A program made the position numbers and the translations under genes. This document shows positions 6,090 through 7,766 of a stretch of DNA of 7,766 nucleotides, in pieces. The notes beneath the pieces are model-generated. The model had not been told where the DNA came from. It did not search any database and saw nothing but the letters and a program-made list of their open reading frames with translations. The stretch's first letter is position 1; every line of letters begins with the position of its first letter. The DNA comes from Candidatus Uhrbacteria bacterium (GTDB taxonomy: Bacteria > Patescibacteriota > Patescibacteriia > 2-12-FULL-60-25), in the NCBI GenBank assembly GCA_016866635.1, contig VGLT01000042.1:1-7766 (forward strand), in the 5' to 3' direction.

Positions 6090-6659
6090 ATGAAATCACC
6101 TTTTGAATCGATGAAAAGAGCCGTAAAAAAAGTGGCCATGGGAGCCACGCTCCTGGCGAGTGTTGGTGCCGCATCTGAAGCCGCTGCAAAAAAACCTGAA
6201 CGTAAGCCGACGCTCACGAATAAGGCAGAAAACAAGTTGGAAACAACTCAAGCCAGCGCTTGGGCAGAGGAAATTTTTACCCGGGCAAAAAACGATATCA
6301 ATAAATTAAGAACGTCTGAAGATGCAGAAGCCTGGATGAGAAAATTCGCCTCTGAATTTGAAAGAGAATGGCGCTTCCCATCCAAGGGACCGATGGTCGA
6401 GATTGCACCCAAGGTATCACCCGGTGTTAAGGATCACGCTTATCAAAAGGATGATCGGCAGCAGGTCAAGAAAAAAGCATCTGAGCTAAAAAGATTAATG
6501 GATCGTGTTCATGACCAATTTCCTGAATCTACACCTACCTGGGAAGAAGCAGGAGCCTCATTGGATCGATTAACTGCGGCCCTGGCCGTAGACTCTTCCT
6601 ACGCAGCACAGGCCGACCGTGATGAAATCGATAGGTTATTACAGGAGTTAAAGAAATAG
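6090..6659 (+). CDS. Hypothetical exported, charged helical protein
   Basis: I do not recognise this 189-residue protein. It begins with a likely signal peptide: basic MKSPFESMKRAVKKV, then a short hydrophobic core AMGATLLASVGAASEAAA ending near residue 33. The mature part is highly charged, rich in Lys, Glu, Asp and Ala, and looks almost wholly helical, with possible coiled-coil stretches at about 53-95 and 120-188. There is no cysteine and no second membrane segment, so it is probably secreted or, if uncleaved, tethered. The start at 6090 is favoured by the promoter position; the ATG at 6111 (MKRAVKKV...) would give a more compact signal peptide. It is flanked by a divergent tRNA and a convergent gene whose stop is 2 bases away, so it appears to be transcribed alone. 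Codon use and the export signal suggest a real gene. Confidence 0.7.
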   Translation: MKSPFESMKRAVKKVAMGATLLASVGAASEAAAKKPERKPTLTNKAENKLETTQASAWAEEIFTRAKNDINKLRTSEDAEAWMRKFASEFEREWRFPSKGPMVEIAPKVSPGVKDHAYQKDDRQQVKKKASELKRLMDRVHDQFPESTPTWEEAGASLDRLTAALAVDSSYAAQADRDEIDRLLQELKK

Positions 6660-6661
6660 AG

Positions 6662-7766
6662 TTACTCCGCTCTCTTTGGCACAGAACTCACCCATACCAT
6701 CCCCTCTTGAACCACGCACGGATAAAAGGCGAGTTGGTCGTGGAAGCCTGGGGGGGCTTGGCCGGTCTCACAGGAGTATTGCCAGCCATGCCATGGGCAC
6801 TCAACATACCCGTTAACGATTTTTCCTTTTTCCATAGGACCCTTTTGATGGGCGCACATCGCAAATAAGCCAAAAAATTTTTCCTTGTGACGAAAAACAG
6901 CGATGGGTAAATTTTTTATTAAGAATTTCTTGCCACGACCATCAACAAAATCTTCCGGCTTTCCCACCGACCAATACTCTTTACCATCGATCATGATTTG
7001 CTGTGATCGTTCTGCGGTCTTTAGTAATCGTGTATGTTCCCGCCATTTGATCACCCATCCAATCAGATGCGATCCCCAGGTAAAACTCACGATCAAAATA
7101 AAGGCCGTCTTGAGCCACATCGGTGCAATAACCACATAGGCCAACCACGCATGTAGCACAAGCGACAGAAAACCGATATGAATCAACACATGTACCTGCT
7201 TCCAACCGTGTAGATATTTCATGAGCCGCGGTATCAACCCCCAGGGCGCAACCACGATCCAAAAAAGAAAAAACGTGGCCATCACGACCCATTGGTACGG
7301 TGGAATAGGCATGTCGTGAGAATCGTTTATCCAAATGGCATATCCCGCGATCAAGGCGTATAAGACAAACAGCAGGAGATGAATCTTGGCCCAGCGTGCC
7401 TGACCAATATGCTTTTGCTGCCAATCAAAACTGGTGAGCGCCATCCAAAACATGATGAACAAGGCGGTGAAACCGAAAAAGGTAAAAAAGGAAAGAAAAA
7501 CGTTCGCAAAGGAGGAGCCGAACTGCGAAGGAAAAACGAACGCGAAATGGAGGAGCGCTAAAAAGAATGTCACAACCCCCAAGTGGCGACGGTGTTTGTA
7601 CCCGTTGCGTACGCGTGCCGAAAAACGTGACCACGGACCAATCCATAACACAACGTTCAAAAGAACAAATGATCCGATCGCCGCTGTACGGACGAGCAGT
7701 GTTGTATCATTCGTGTGTGGAAACAATCTCCAGCTGATAAAAAAATACACGGCCAGCACTAAAGAC
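6662..7766 (-). CDS. Ferric-reductase-like polytopic membrane protein fused to a C-terminal Rieske [2Fe-2S] domain (5' end beyond the window)
   Basis: The minus frame is open from the right edge to TAA at 6664-6662. The first in-window start is a GTG at 7759, but the frame continues to 7766 in hydrophobic sequence, so the true start is probably outside. Numbering from the GTG, seven to eight membrane helices lie at about 1-12 (cut), 24-42, 59-78, 86-108, 123-143, 157-177, 187-211 and 214-238. Candidate haem ligands are H59/H71 in RRHLGVVTFFLALLH and H190/H203 in WKQVHVLIHIGFLSLVLH, which resembles the ferric reductase/MsrQ pattern of a Trp followed by His and a second His 13 residues on. A Rieske domain (about 251-360) has CAH (C302, H304) and CPWHGW (C321, H324), all four cluster ligands intact. 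Positive loops place the Rieske domain in the cytoplasm. The inferred role is electron transfer from a cytoplasmic donor through haem across the membrane; donor and acceptor are unknown. Confidence 0.85.
   Translation of the reverse strand, partial: SLVLAVYFFISWRLFPHTNDTTLLVRTAAIGSFVLLNVVLWIGPWSRFSARVRNGYKHRRHLGVVTFFLALLHFAFVFPSQFGSSFANVFLSFFTFFGFTALFIMFWMALTSFDWQQKHIGQARWAKIHLLLFVLYALIAGYAIWINDSHDMPIPPYQWVVMATFFLFWIVVAPWGLIPRLMKYLHGWKQVHVLIHIGFLSLVLHAWLAYVVIAPMWLKTAFILIVSFTWGSHLIGWVIKWREHTRLLKTAERSQQIMIDGKEYWSVGKPEDFVDGRGKKFLIKNLPIAVFRHKEKFFGLFAMCAHQKGPMEKGKIVNGYVECPWHGWQYSCETGQAPPGFHDQLAFYPCVVQEGMVWVSSVPKRAE

Noticed and set aside
1..7766. Recoded UGA (as in Gracilibacteria and Absconditabacteria), because all six visible stops are TAA or TAG
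   Set aside because: All genes are full length with no in-frame TGA, which a recoded genome would show at many glycine positions. Six stops are too few to mean anything.

Overview
The window most likely comes from the chromosome of a Patescibacteria (Candidate Phyla Radiation) bacterium. This is inferred from gene content, not from a search. The strongest clues are a two-helix protein of the 'T4SS pilin' type common in CPR genomes (YGGFRYL ... AYLILNTINP), a short SecG, a family 5 solute-binding protein held by a signal anchor rather than a lipid, and an almost complete lack of Shine-Dalgarno sequences. The genetic code looks standard. The six visible stop codons are TAA or TAG.

Layout. (1) Positions 1-1877, minus: the first 625 codons of uvrA, running off the left edge. 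(2) Positions 1926-3038 and 3040-3765, minus: a two-gene unit. It is transcribed as a membrane-anchored DsbA-like thiol oxidoreductase (CPYC) and then, one base later, a pilin-like two-helix protein carrying two tandem cysteine-rich repeats. uvrA follows 48 bases further on and may be read from the same transcript. (3) Positions 3766-3863: a divergent promoter region. (4) Positions 3864-5892, plus: secG, then an anchored family 5 solute-binding protein. (5) Positions 5893-5994: a perfect 15-base palindrome abutting a minus-strand tRNA-Leu(UAG) with encoded CCA. (6) Positions 6090-6659, plus: an unrecognised exported helical protein. (7) Positions 6662-7766, minus: a polytopic ferric-reductase-like membrane protein fused to a C-terminal Rieske [2Fe-2S] domain, with its start beyond the right edge.

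How the genes may work together. Most of the window concerns the cell envelope: protein export (secG), oxidative folding outside the membrane (DsbA-like), a disulfide-rich surface protein that is an obvious candidate client, a solute-binding protein and a transmembrane electron-transfer protein. The most interesting unit is the DsbA-like/cysteine-rich pair, which looks like a dedicated oxidase and substrate. The Rieske-haem fusion is also notable, because organisms of this type usually lack respiratory chains. Three genes that begin transcription units (DsbA-like, secG and the 189-residue protein) have promoter-like elements ending only 7-9 bases before the start codon, which suggests leaderless mRNAs.

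No CRISPR array, insertion sequence, rRNA or phage gene was seen, and no gene-free stretch exceeds 300 bases.
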